DNA from: Symsagittifera roscoffensis
Taxonomy: Eukaryota; Xenacoelomorpha; Acoela; Convolutidae
NCBI RefSeq assembly: GCF_963678635.1
Contig: NC_087066.1
Coordinates: 10,072,723-10,136,722, forward strand
Reading direction: 5' to 3'
Length of the DNA stretch: 64,000 nt
Below the pieces are notes generated by a model. That model had not been told where the DNA came from. It was given only the letters and a program-made list of their open reading frames with translations, and searched no databases. Within the stretch, counting starts at the first letter, position 1, and each line of letters opens with the position of its first letter. Positions 1 to 10,073 of this stretch are shown here, piece by piece. The translations under genes were made by a program, and so were the position numbers.

Positions 1-1438
1 GGTCTGAACTCGATTTCTTAAATTTTTTGCTGTATTTGAAAAGTGATTTGTTTTTTATTTATAATCAGACAAAAACTTGGCAATTTTTCTTCTATGATTA
101 CATTTTGCTAAAAAGCAATTGAGCTATTGTTTTTACGAGTATATTCATTTTTTTGCTAAATTGCTTCTCAATTTAACTATTATTGGCTTATTGCGTATAC
201 TATTAACACTATTATGTGTTTATAGTATATATCTGATGTTTAAAAGTTATTTTGATAAGAAAAATGCCTGAAAACTGTTTGATAAAAGTTTTTTAGCCGA
301 CATATGTTAATGTCAAGGTGGGCAATTAATGTGATTTTAATTTTTAAAACTTATTTTAAGCGCCGTTATAAGAATCAAATTTTTCAAAAATTCGAAGTAG
401 TTTTAAAAATTGTAGAAAAAAATTTTGTACAAAAATTTGTTTTCTATTTGGCCTATTTGACTATGACTGTCAAAAATGGGAAATTTCAATTTTTCCACCC
501 AAAAAAACGACGATGTTTTTTGATAAAAAATTGTTTTTTGTTTTAAAGACTATGATTGGAACATTCAATGCTATTTGCACGGTAACCGAATATCCTTGTT
601 TCTATATGTCAGCGGCCCGATAGGTAATGCTTATCAAAGCTTCATGCAAAAAAACCACTCTATTTTTTCGATTGCCTTATTGCCCTTGTTTGTAATCGGT
701 TCAAGTCGACTTCATTATAAGTTTGATCAATGAGAGTACTCGCTGGCCGTAATTTTGAGTTTTGAATTATAGATTCAGTTTTCGCAGTTTATTCTAACCC
801 TTGTGGTGTATTCTGTCGCATGTCGGCTGTACTTTACTACTGATTCTGTAATTATTTTTCCCCTCTTTTGTATTCATTTTGGATTGATCGTTGTTCCTCA
901 ATGATTACTGGAAATTGTTTCCCATGATTGCTATCGGAGCTTTGCAAAATATGTTTGTCCTGATGATGACAATTAACGTTTTTTTGTTTTGATGTGTATT
1001 GACGTTATTATTTGAATTGTCGTTTTGAATTTTTTTTCAAATTTTTTAAAGTTCTATCAGATTTTTTCTATTCTTGGTAGATCTGTCAGGTTATCTGCTG
1101 TTTTATGCTAGTTCACCTGTTGTAGTCGATTTATAGGGGTGCTATCGCTATAATGTTTGTCGTCAATGATTTTTTTCTTTGATTATCATCAGTTCTTGCT
1201 TAATTTATGAAATATATGCTTCTATATATGGTTATTTGATACAAGAAAAAAAAACCAACCATCAAAAAATCCGCAAAAAAGCTCACGTAAACTATTACAA
1301 GGACAGAAAAAATATTAATCGTCGATATAGTATTTATTATTGATTAATTATAGGAATCAAAGCAACAGCAGATTTAGAACACTATTAAATATAGCAGCTA
1401 ATTTGATTAAACTCGGAAGATCGACAAATTTGTTGAAA
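1..1438. other. No gene recognised (left end of window)
   Basis: AT-rich sequence with no ORF that looks like coding sequence; the short open frame at 304-546 is lysine/phenylalanine-rich low-complexity sequence. A GGTTCAAGTCGAC string near 700 recalls a tRNA B box, but no matching A box or cloverleaf could be made, so it is not called. Confidence 0.5.
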
Positions 1439-1478
1439 CAGTTATCAACAGTTATCAACAGTTATCAACAGTTACAAC
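1439..1478. repeat. Short tandem repeat, 10 bp unit
   Basis: The unit CAGTTATCAA is repeated almost four times in a row; the last unit is diverged. It is a simple minisatellite with no other function visible. Confidence 0.85.
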
Positions 1479-1923
1479 TACAGAAATAACCAAAACAGAT
1501 TAAACAGTATTTGAAAATCAAAAGATAACAGCAACCTTTCAAATTTGAAAGACCAACAAAAAAAACATTCTCGTATTTTTATTATTTTACTTACAATCCT
1601 GATCATATTAACTTTGATCATCAAGCAGAAAAACTTACAGACATTGTCAAAAAATGAAAATAGCTACATCAAAAAAAAATGACAAAATTGTTTCAAAGTT
1701 CTAGACACAATAGCTCTGTGCATAAAAGCAACGACAAAGATGCAATTCGTCTAGACGCAAAGCACAACAAATAAATTAATTACAAGATACCGAAAATCTA
1801 CCAAAATCCTGAGAATAGGCATACTTGAAGAGTTTGTAATGATTCCAAAAAAAACGGAAGAAACAGACAGCTACGTGAAAAATATGAAGCTTAAGAAATT
1901 GCATGATCAACTTGATAGAAAAT

Positions 1924-2460
1924 AAGACTGCTCGTATCAGGGCGAAGCGCTGAATGTTCCGACTGCCTTTTAATGTCTATGAAGCAGAAATAAGATGAAA
2001 AAGTTAATTGTAAAAAAATGAAGAAAAAAAATTGTAAATTTTTTTAAAGATTTTTTTGTGAAAATCATCCCCCCACACGCCATATAAAGTACAAAGTGAT
2101 AAATTTAGCTTCTAGTAACAAATCACATATGGCAAATAAGCTTCTTTCAACCAATTTGGAACGATTTCTAAGACGGATTAAATCTACGCTTACGCGTTAA
2201 TAGCGCGAAATATATCGCGCGTTAATTGTCCCAAATTGGCCAAAATGCCAATCTTTAAACCCCCATAAGTTTACGAAAATTGATCACAGGTAAAATATCT
2301 TTTCAAATTTGAGCTCAAGACAACAATACGTTTTGAATGATATAAAAAAAATCCGTCAAAAATGGCTAGTTAAAAAGTCGAAAATTTGTCTGAAGAAAAA
2401 AAAAACCCACCCCGAGCACAAATATTCCGTTACTTTCGTATCGAAAGTCGGAACAATAAC
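1924..2460 (+). repeat. Palindrome-rich interspersed repeat, copy 1
   Basis: One of at least four long copies (plus one fragment) of the same family in this window. It starts with AAGACTGCTCGTATCAGGGC, carries a near-palindrome of the form GCGCGAAATATATCGCGCG near 2196-2215, and ends close to the palindrome ACTTTCGTATCGAAAGT (2432-2448) followed by CGGAACAA. The same landmarks occur in reverse order on the other strand at 31.7-32.2 kb, which sets the unit at about 510-540 bp. No protein is encoded; the open frame across its right end is a by-product. It is probably a non-autonomous DNA transposon or Helitron-like element, but the class is not resolved. Confidence 0.75.
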
Positions 2461-2999
2461 TTCCAATGGAAAACCAATAGAATTTATTCAAAGTGATCAA
2501 TTAGAAAATTCAGATCTAGATAGATCTGAAACGAATACACATTAACCAATGGAAGATACATTCCAGATACCGCTCTAATGACCATTATAAAAATACAAGA
2601 GAAACAAAATCAAAAAACCTACATTAAACAATTGAAGAAAAAAATGTCCTTCAAGTAAATGGGAAAAGTATTGTAACGAGACTAACGGAGCTTGGATAGT
2701 TTTTTTTGTTGGAAAATCCAATCAACTAAAAAGACCAAAACCTAACCATCAAGTTAGTAAAATGTTTTTAATTAGGTTTCGGAGCAGAATTTAAAAAAGA
2801 TCATAGCAAAAAGGTATGACATACCACAAGTTTTTTCTATCAAAAAAATCAAGTCTAACACAACGACCTGCCAGCGCGCAACGATCAAACTTGCACTCAA
2901 TTGGAAAAACTAGGTGCTACTTTTCACCAACAAAAACAATGAAAAAATTTATGAATATAATTTTTCTACATACGTTTACTACACAAATAAAAACTAAAA
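2461..2999. other. Spacer between two repeat copies, no gene seen
   Basis: AT-rich sequence between copies 1 and 2 of the palindrome-rich repeat. The open frame starting near 2816 runs into the start of copy 2 and has no protein-like features. Confidence 0.5.
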
Positions 3000-3475
3000 A
3001 CAAATCAATTATGGCAAATAAGCTTCATTCAACCAACTTGGAACGATTTATAAGACGGATTAAATCTCCGCTTACGCGTTAATAGCGCGAATTATATCGC
3101 GCGTTAATTGTCCCAAATTGGTCAAAATGGCCAAAATGGCAATCTTTAAACCCTCATAACTTTACGAAAAATGATCACAGGTGAAATATCTTTTCAAATG
3201 TGAGCGCAGGACAACAATACCTTTTGATTGATATAAAAAACTTCCGTCAAAAATGGCTAGTTAAAAAGTCGAAATTTGTCTGAAGAAAAAAAAAACCACC
3301 CCGAGCACAAATATTCCGTTACTTTCGTATCGAAAGTCGGAACAACAACCATCATTTCGTTCAAAATTTCACCACATCGCAAAAAAAACCACCCCGAGCA
3401 CAAATATTCCGTTACTTTCGTATCGAAAGTCGGAACAACAACCATCATTTCGTTCAAAATTTCACCACATCGAAA
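3000..3475 (+). repeat. Palindrome-rich interspersed repeat, copy 2, with internal tandem duplication
   Basis: Matches copy 1 from the ATGGCAAATAAGCTTC landmark (3010) through the GCGCG palindrome and the CACCCCGAGCACAAATATTCC block. The last 93 bp or so, from the A-rich run through the ACTTTCGTATCGAAAGT palindrome to CACCACATCG, is present twice in tandem (about 3284-3376 and 3377-3469). The repeated peptide seen in the overlapping open frame is simply a translation of this duplication. Confidence 0.75.
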
Positions 3476-4229
3476 AAGATAATTGAAGCTATTCACATAT
3501 TTTTTTAACACTAAATTCCAGAAGTACTTATTATGATAAAGTGAATGCATTTTAAAACTCAACAAAATGCCACAGAAAGTGTGCAAAGTAAACACTTACA
3601 TTGACTAGAAATGTGCCAACCTTGAATTTGGTCTTTTATTTTAGGTCGCGTTATTTTAGTCTTTTAAATTAGGTCGCGTTTCAACGCAAAAAAACAATTA
3701 TACACATTTCTACGTCTTTTCTTGAAACCGCTGTTTATAAAAAGCATGGAGCAAAAGAAGTACCCATACAACTCCACGAAAAACTACACGATAGACCAAT
3801 AGATATTTTAGTCCAATAGGAAATCGCATCCCATTGAATATAAATGGCTAAAGAAGAGTTAACTTGTTCATCAAGCCAATTTTAATTTTCGCAAAACGAA
3901 CATCCTAAAAAGTATTAGACACATGATACTTAAAATCGTTTGCAGTTGAATCTAACACCAACCAGCCAATAGAATCAATCCAGATCGTTCAGAGAAAAAT
4001 TTAATGAAAATCATTTACTGACAAGAACAGAGCATACAATAAAAAGCTAATAGATTAATTATAGGGACGCATTCAAACATGGAAAAGAAATTCAAAAGAA
4101 CCAGCAGCTTTTCCAGCAGACAGTAGCAAAAAATTTTGAGCCCTTTGTCTGGAAAAATTTGATTGCATACCATCAGGATTCCTTATGCAAACCACGTTTT
4201 TTATTTACAAAAAAAAACTTTTATAAGAC
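3476..4229. other. No gene recognised; possible remnants of old pol
   Basis: AT-rich and full of stops in all frames. It lies upstream of the clearer Ty3-type pol remnants at 4230-4712 and may be a further decayed part of them, but no motif could be placed. Confidence 0.4.
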
Positions 4230-4712
4230 ATATAACCAGAGGAGACACATTCACACCTCCGAAAAAAAAAATAGCGCAAAAAAGAACGACGACTACTGTC
4301 AATAATCAAAAATTCGAATTTTTTTTGGCAATTTTAGTATTTCAATGGAAATATTTTTTCAAACTGCAATAAAGTTCAAGATTTTTAAAAATAAATACTC
4401 AATAATTAAAATGCCTAAATAGTCACTATTAGTTGACTATACAGGAAACACTTAAAACGATGCCGTAGAACTTCACCAATGGTAAAAAATAACGCGAAAC
4501 TCACACTAAATGAAGATAGATTAAAAAAACTGATTGCCGATGATTGAAATTCAAAACACCACTGTTGACAAAACCCTAAACGGACCATTTTATCAAAATT
4601 TATATTTCTTTATGCTGCCACCCATCTTGATGATATTTTCCTGGTTTATTTTCTTTTTTATGCACTCCATAAACAACTGGAATGTCAGCCCATTTTTTCA
4701 GGGTCTATCTTG
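4230..4712 (+). pseudogene. Decayed Ty3-type pol fragment (RNase H/integrase linker and zinc-binding region)
   Basis: The sequence from ATAACCAGAGGAGACACATT to the left LTR is repeated, diverged, at 23944-24690. The second half translates to a peptide (KTLNGPFYQNLYF and following) that aligns with the integrase zinc-binding region of the large element on the other strand (KTYSNFIQNFYF). It is therefore an old, plus-strand relative of the pol carried by the 19 kb element. The large element begins directly at its right end. No frame is intact. Confidence 0.55.
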
Positions 4713-5325
4713 TGAGTTAGGACCGATGTGGTTAACTCATAGAGTAATTTCGGATAGGGTACACCGTCTGCTCGTCACGCTATCTTATTTTCGGCCGGAT
4801 AGATTCGTGCAACTTCTTAGTCTAATACCGATCCTAATCTTACTCTTATACTTTCTAGTCTCAGGGTGTTTAACTAGTCTATGCTAGGCTCAATAGATCT
4901 AGAGTATACTGGTTTATTGCGGCTGCTGAAGTTCTCTCGGAGAGACAACTAATTTCTAAGTTAAATTCAAATCTCTCTGGTGCTGAAATTACAAGTAATT
5001 TCAGCACTTACAAATAAGTGGGTTGTTAGTTAGATGGATCAGGATTGGTTAATATTAAATACTTTACAGTGGTAAAATATCTAATTTATCCAATCATAAA
5101 ATATAGTTTAGATCAGGTTCCACCCATCCGGGTTTTACAGAGTTTTTTAGAATTATCTTTCAGCAATTCAAAGGATGGATGATGAACGTTCGTATGTGGC
5201 GAACATCGTATTCTTGTCCGGTTCCTCTTGTTAGAGAAGTTCCAGGACGCTGGAGTTAGGGGCATCAATCGTTGTGTCTTCTTGTGATAACGACTGTGTT
5301 TGCCAACGAAATCAATCTGATTTCA
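4713..5325 (-). repeat. Long terminal repeat (3' LTR of the minus-strand element)
   Basis: Direct repeat partner of 23215-23826. It starts TGAGTTAGGACC and ends ATCTGATTTCA on the plus strand. It differs from its partner at scattered bases and at about 4913-4936, where the other LTR has instead a tandem copy of an AGATCTAGAGTATACT segment. No clear polypurine tract adjoins it on the internal side: the sequence from 5326 on is not pyrimidine-rich on the plus strand. Confidence 0.93.
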
Positions 5326-6733
5326 AAATGGTTTGCTATGACGGGTTTTTCTGTATTATGTAGGGAACTTGTTTTGTGTTCAACCTCGTCTGGGAATGGC
5401 GTGGAGATTGTGCGTGGAGGGGATTCCTTGTAACTCGGATCTGTACGTATACTTGAACACCGAGGTGGTCATTGGTCTAGTTCAATGAAGTCCTTTTCTG
5501 CGAAGTCAATTCGTACTCTAAATCCTTTGAGTTGTGATTGTGGACGGCATATCGGTTGTGGTTAGCCATTCTTGTTCTAGTATAGTGGGGTCATTTTGTC
5601 TTTGGATGTTCGTCTTTGTTGTTGTATGCTGATCTATATACTGCAAAGTATGATTTACATTTTATAAAATTTTTATTAGTTCAGTGTTTTAATTATGATT
5701 TTAGTTAGTTGTTTTCACAAAAGCATTTTATTTTAGATCGGTTATTTTGAAGAGTTACTCACCCTTGAGTACCTCTTATTAAAAATAGAAGTGTGGTCAC
5801 AAAGCTTGGATGTAGCGCGGTGGGTTAGGCCGGCTATAGAGCATGCTCAGGACGTCCTCTCTGGTGGGTTAGGCCAGGAGTGGGAGTATGATTTCGTGCG
5901 GTTTCTTTGAGAGGTCCTGTTATGTGATAACGTTTTATGTTGGGTTTATGTTGGTCTTTCTTATGTTCCGTTGGTTGTGTCCTTTTTTCAAAAATCAAAT
6001 TGTTTTTGTTATGGGTTTGTCTTTCGACTTTTTTGTGTTTTATTATTTCTTTCTTAGACTTTATAATAGTCTTCAAAAGAATAAATTATCCAGTTTTAAA
6101 CTGGGTTAATCCGGTTTGGGTACCGTTGGTTTTCTTTTCTTAGTCATGCTGTTATTTTATGATTTGTGGTGTTTAGTAAGCTGCGTTGGTTAGTTTGGTT
6201 TAGTATATAATTCCTTTCCAACCGGGTTAAAGGAAAGTTTGAAACTTGTTATCGTGTGTTAGAGTTGTTGAGTGTGAAAACTTGAAACTGAAATTCATTA
6301 TTTAAACAATTCTTCGTGGGCGAGCTGTGCGAGTTTGGATAAAATTCTTGTGCGAGTGAATGAAAACATCAAAAGGTTAGTACTGCATTTTCATTTTATC
6401 AATTTATTACATAGAATTTTAATTTTACTGCTAATTTTGGGGGAAAGTTAAAGTTATAAATTTTCATAATAATTTAATTTACTGCTTTTGGGGAAACAAT
6501 TTATAAATTATTTTACTACATTGGTATGAATTTTATTTTACTATCTTGTGCAAAATATTAATGAAGTTTAGAAGAATTTCATCAAGTTTTTTTATTTTTT
6601 ATTTTTCTTTTCTGTTTTTGGCAGATGATTGTGGTATGAAGACTAGAAATCTAAAAGAAACATGAGTAAAGAATGGTTAGTATTAATTTTTAAAATTTAT
6701 TAGTTAAGAATATTTGTAAAGTATATTTACCTG
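5326..6733 (-). other. 3' untranslated region of the large element
   Basis: Lies between the stop of the 602-codon ORF and the 3' LTR. No coding frame is convincing on either strand. GGTGGGTTAGGCC occurs twice (about 5819 and 5863). Pyrimidine-rich plus-strand stretches (for example 6586-6620) are the only candidates for a displaced polypurine tract. The rest is featureless AT-rich sequence. Confidence 0.6.
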
Positions 6734-8542
6734 TTAGTTGTCTGGGAAAAAACCGTGGGGGAAGATCTCGTGTATCATGTCTGAATTTGTTAGTAATTTT
6801 GCTAGTATGCGAATGATGTTTTTAGTTTGAAGCAGTGGCCAAAGCAATTGAAGTGCTTTAATAGTTTTTAGTTCTTCGGTGCCGACTGCAAACTCATAAG
6901 GTGTGTTTTGAATGAGATTATATATTTTGTGATTGTATTTAGTATTGTGAATGAATTCTAATATAGGGATTTCTATAGGTTGGATAAATTCATGTGGGAT
7001 AAGGAAGGGTCTGGATTCTTCAGCATTAAAAGTCTTCGTGATGGGGCAAAATATATACATTTGTGTTATTGGATCATAATTTCGGAGGATGCCGTGGAGG
7101 TTAGTATCTTTGATGCAATAGGTGAAGTTTAGAAAAAATGGCGAAGTGTACTTAGAGTTAAGAAACTGAAAACGATGGTGTGGTTGTCTTGATGGAGTAT
7201 GTAGATCAAAATGATTTTGTATGAAGCGATAGTATGTATATGTGTGAGTTTGTTTAGTGCGTAACATAATGTCGTGTGAGCAGTGCAAATCGCGTTCATG
7301 TGGTGCAAGGAAGTGAAAGGTTAGTGCAAATAATTGAAATTTTTCTTTAAAACTTTCGTAAGCTTGCATATCAGTTAGTGCTTCAGAAATGATGTGATCA
7401 TTTTTTCGAACAAAAATATTGAGTGTGAATACATATGGTGTTTTGATGAAGAATTTTTCTGTTAGTTGTGGGTTAGCGAAGCGGTCGTCATCTAAAAATT
7501 GGTCTTGATTAGTTCGGATGATATTATGGTCGTAATATTCTAGTGTAAATTCGTTAGCTCTGGGTGCAGTGAATGTTTTTGGTGATTTTTTATATCCTAT
7601 ATAAGTAAATTTTCTAGGTGTTAGTGTTGCGGCGAGTCTATATAGCATATCTTTATTCTTCTCTATATCGCTATGAGTATTAGATAGTGGCAGGCAAAGG
7701 GGATTAGTAAAATGATAATATGATGTCCAATGACGTGTAGGCATTAAAACATGTTCATCTACAAAACTACGTGTGTCGTTAGTGTCGTTAGGTGTGTTTA
7801 AGGTATATTGTGGAAATGAAGGTAAGGTGATTGCTAGAAAATCTTTTGTGTTGGTGTGGTGTGGATGATTAATATATTCGCGGGCTGTTCCTGGTTTGGT
7901 CGGGAATGGATGGTTTGGGAATTTTCTTTTAAAAGTGCGATAAGCTCGGTTAGTGCTATTTGATGATTCGGTGGATGTGGATGATTGTGCTAATGATGCA
8001 GTATAAGCTGAGGAGGGCGTAGGAGTAGGTGGGTTTGAGGATTCTATTGTGGAGGAAATCTGATTTATAGTGAGGGTTTTAGGGTGTATTAGTTGTTGTT
8101 GTAGGGTGATAAAATTATCGAGTTCTTGTGAGATTTGAGGAGTATCGGGAGAATTAGATGATCGGTCGGAATGAAATGGAGAATAGGTTGGGGTTACTTG
8201 TGAAGCATAAAAGGGAGTAGAAACGGGCGGGAGTGGATTATTGGGTGGGATTGGTTGAAAAGGAGGCTTTGAAAAAACTGAGGAGTTGGTTTGAAAATTA
8301 TTGGATGGAGATGGCTCGGAGTCTGCAAATTCATCAGGGGTTTCTATATTAGGGTTATTGAGTTGTGAAATGGAGTATAAAACTGAAATATCTGAATTAG
8401 TATCCGAATTCATGCTTGATGTTATATTACTAGTTGGAAAATCGGGTGTCGGGAAAGCAAAAAGTGGAATTATTGTAATTGAAGCGTTGAGGTTGGTTGG
8501 ATGGGAATTTGAGCGGTGTAGAGATCCAAGTTGTCGGCTCAT
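6734..8542 (-). CDS. Intact 602-residue accessory protein of unknown function in the large LTR element
   Basis: This is the longest uninterrupted frame in the window, starting at a true ATG (8540-8542). Residues 1 to about 215 are low-complexity, rich in Ser, Pro, Thr and Asn, like a disordered linker. Residues about 225-602 look globular, with many aromatic residues and histidines (for example HWTSYYHF and FLAPHERDLHCSHD). No signal peptide, transmembrane segment, zinc knuckle or enzyme motif was recognised. Its 5' end overlaps by about 110 nt a frame carrying the probable cytoplasmic tail of the Env-like protein, so it could be made from a separate ATG or by frameshifting. It lies just upstream of the 3' UTR, where retroviruses keep accessory genes. 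It is open from end to end while gag, pol and env of the same copy are broken. I do not recognise the family. Confidence 0.75.
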   Translation of the reverse strand: MSRQLGSLHRSNSHPTNLNASITIIPLFAFPTPDFPTSNITSSMNSDTNSDISVLYSISQLNNPNIETPDEFADSEPSPSNNFQTNSSVFSKPPFQPIPPNNPLPPVSTPFYASQVTPTYSPFHSDRSSNSPDTPQISQELDNFITLQQQLIHPKTLTINQISSTIESSNPPTPTPSSAYTASLAQSSTSTESSNSTNRAYRTFKRKFPNHPFPTKPGTAREYINHPHHTNTKDFLAITLPSFPQYTLNTPNDTNDTRSFVDEHVLMPTRHWTSYYHFTNPLCLPLSNTHSDIEKNKDMLYRLAATLTPRKFTYIGYKKSPKTFTAPRANEFTLEYYDHNIIRTNQDQFLDDDRFANPQLTEKFFIKTPYVFTLNIFVRKNDHIISEALTDMQAYESFKEKFQLFALTFHFLAPHERDLHCSHDIMLRTKQTHTYTYYRFIQNHFDLHTPSRQPHHRFQFLNSKYTSPFFLNFTYCIKDTNLHGILRNYDPITQMYIFCPITKTFNAEESRPFLIPHEFIQPIEIPILEFIHNTKYNHKIYNLIQNTPYEFAVGTEELKTIKALQLLWPLLQTKNIIRILAKLLTNSDMIHEIFPHGFFPDN

Positions 8543-9060
8543 CGTGGGCTAAAAAAATATTATTTTGAGACTGAAAAGCGGTGGTATGGGGTTGTTCGAT
8601 AATTTGTTCATATGTATTATCATCTTGTGAATGATGTGTCATTATATGTTGTATGGGACTTTGCGATATGTTTGGTCTAAAATTTGGGATATGTGTTATT
8701 GCTAGGTTTCGGAAATTTCGTGGGACTAAGGATAATGGATGGTTATATGGTAGGGGTGGCAGCTGTGGTGCTGTAGGCGTTACTTCTATATTATTATGTT
8801 CTTCGTCGTACGTGTTCTGTCTTGTCGCTATTTTTGTGTTATATTCTTTTATTTGTGCGTCTAGAAGAATTTTGTTTATTGATGATGAAAAAATTCCGAA
8901 GAATCCTGCAAACAGTATGCGTGCTACACTTGCTTGTCTATTTACTGTGTGTGTATAGCGCATGTATTATAGATTCCTTTTAAAAGTGAAAAAAGAAATC
9001 CTATAAAGTTAAACATTGCGTATAAGATAGTTAATTTTTCTAAGATGTAATAGGGCCATC
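8430..9060 (-). pseudogene. Env-like protein, transmembrane and cytoplasmic-tail part
   Basis: Below 9060 the minus strand encodes a hydrophobic stretch beside aromatic residues, then a second hydrophobic stretch (AGFFGIFSS near 8905), and then a polar tail rich in Asn, Pro and Thr that ends at the stop near 8430. This fits a membrane anchor followed by an internal tail of the glycoprotein encoded upstream. The first part is in a different frame from the open frame beginning at 8963 and contains stops, so at least one indel separates them. The tail frame overlaps the start of the 602-codon ORF. Confidence 0.5.
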
Positions 9061-9990
9061 CTAGAAAATCGAGAATTTCATTTTTTTTAGTGTAACAAAG
9101 CTAAAAATATTTTTAGGTGAAATATCTTGTGGTCTGTATTTTTCACCGTTTAGATATATATAGTCTTTAATGTCTTTAAAATATCCGCTATAATCTTGTG
9201 TATAGATATCTGCAAATCCTGCGGTTTCGGCAAGTTTGCGCAAGTTTTGGTCAATTGATTGTCTTTGTATAGTGTCCATTTGTGTTAATAATTCCTGGAA
9301 TTGTTGTGTTCTAATGTGATGTTGATTATCGGATTTTGAATATATTCCAATTGATATTTGGGTTTCGAGCAATAGCTCTGATGCTTTCGGGTGAAAATTT
9401 TTTGAGTGATTGCATTAACGTGGGGTATGGGGTAAGAAGATAATATTTATCTTCATCAGGGTTCAATTGTACTACATTGTGGCTATTTTCTGATCGACAT
9501 GGGACTGCGGTATCCCAAAAATATGTTCGTCTTGAAAGTGTGTCAACAAAATGTACTTTATTTTTTATAAAAGATAGGGATTCTTTTATAGCATCTTTTA
9601 TCTTCAAAAACATATAGTGGTGATACTTTTTTGGTACAAGTATAAAACCATAAAATGTTTCCTTCGTAGTCTAGAAAATTTGATCTATTTCCTGATAATA
9701 AGTATCCTGCGTAGGGTATTTTTAATACTGCTAGTGCAAGTGACTGTAGGATTTGTGTCCTTTCTAATTTGCATAGTTGATGAAGTGTTTCTAATTCGAA
9801 GAGTGACATTTCTTGAAAAATTCGACTAATCGTGTAATCTAACTTCATATCTAAGTGGATATCATAGTGGATATTACCAAAATAAGAATTATTCATTAGT
9901 GATAGTTCTTGTAAACCTGTGCTTCTAGTGTCATGTGGCTTTAGGTGTCCACCAGGTTAACCATTACTTTTTTGAAAGTTAACTGGTATA
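9061..9990 (-). pseudogene. Env-like protein, C-terminal half of ectodomain (frameshifted)
   Basis: Three overlapping minus-strand open frames (9896-9558, 9613-9326, 9372-9061) follow one another with small overlaps and read as one protein broken by two frameshifts. The first has a Glu/Cys-rich helix, the motif LLSGNRSNFL, then a cysteine pair and CYKRIPIFY. The second contains a Cys within AVPCRSE. The third is a polar, Gln-rich helical segment before the membrane anchor. This pattern recalls glycoproteins shared by some invertebrate LTR elements and chuvirus-like negative-strand RNA viruses. That family placement is from memory of the pattern, not a search. Confidence 0.5.
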
Positions 9991-10073
9991 TATGATGTTC
10001 CTTCGTGTAGAGGATGACCTGTGGCATAAGGGTCAATTTTTATTTTTCCAGTGGTCATGTCGAAACCTTTTTC

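Noticed and set aside
1439-1478. CRISPR-like or DnaA-box array
   Set aside because: A 10 bp tandem repeat with no spacers in a eukaryotic genome; a simple minisatellite.
3257-3595. Minus- and plus-strand ORFs with a repeated 31-residue peptide
   Set aside because: The peptide repeat only reflects the 93 bp DNA duplication at the end of an interspersed repeat.
4534-4887. 117-codon plus-strand ORF
   Set aside because: It runs from an old integrase remnant into the LTR; the C-terminal half is LTR sequence and recurs in the other LTR.
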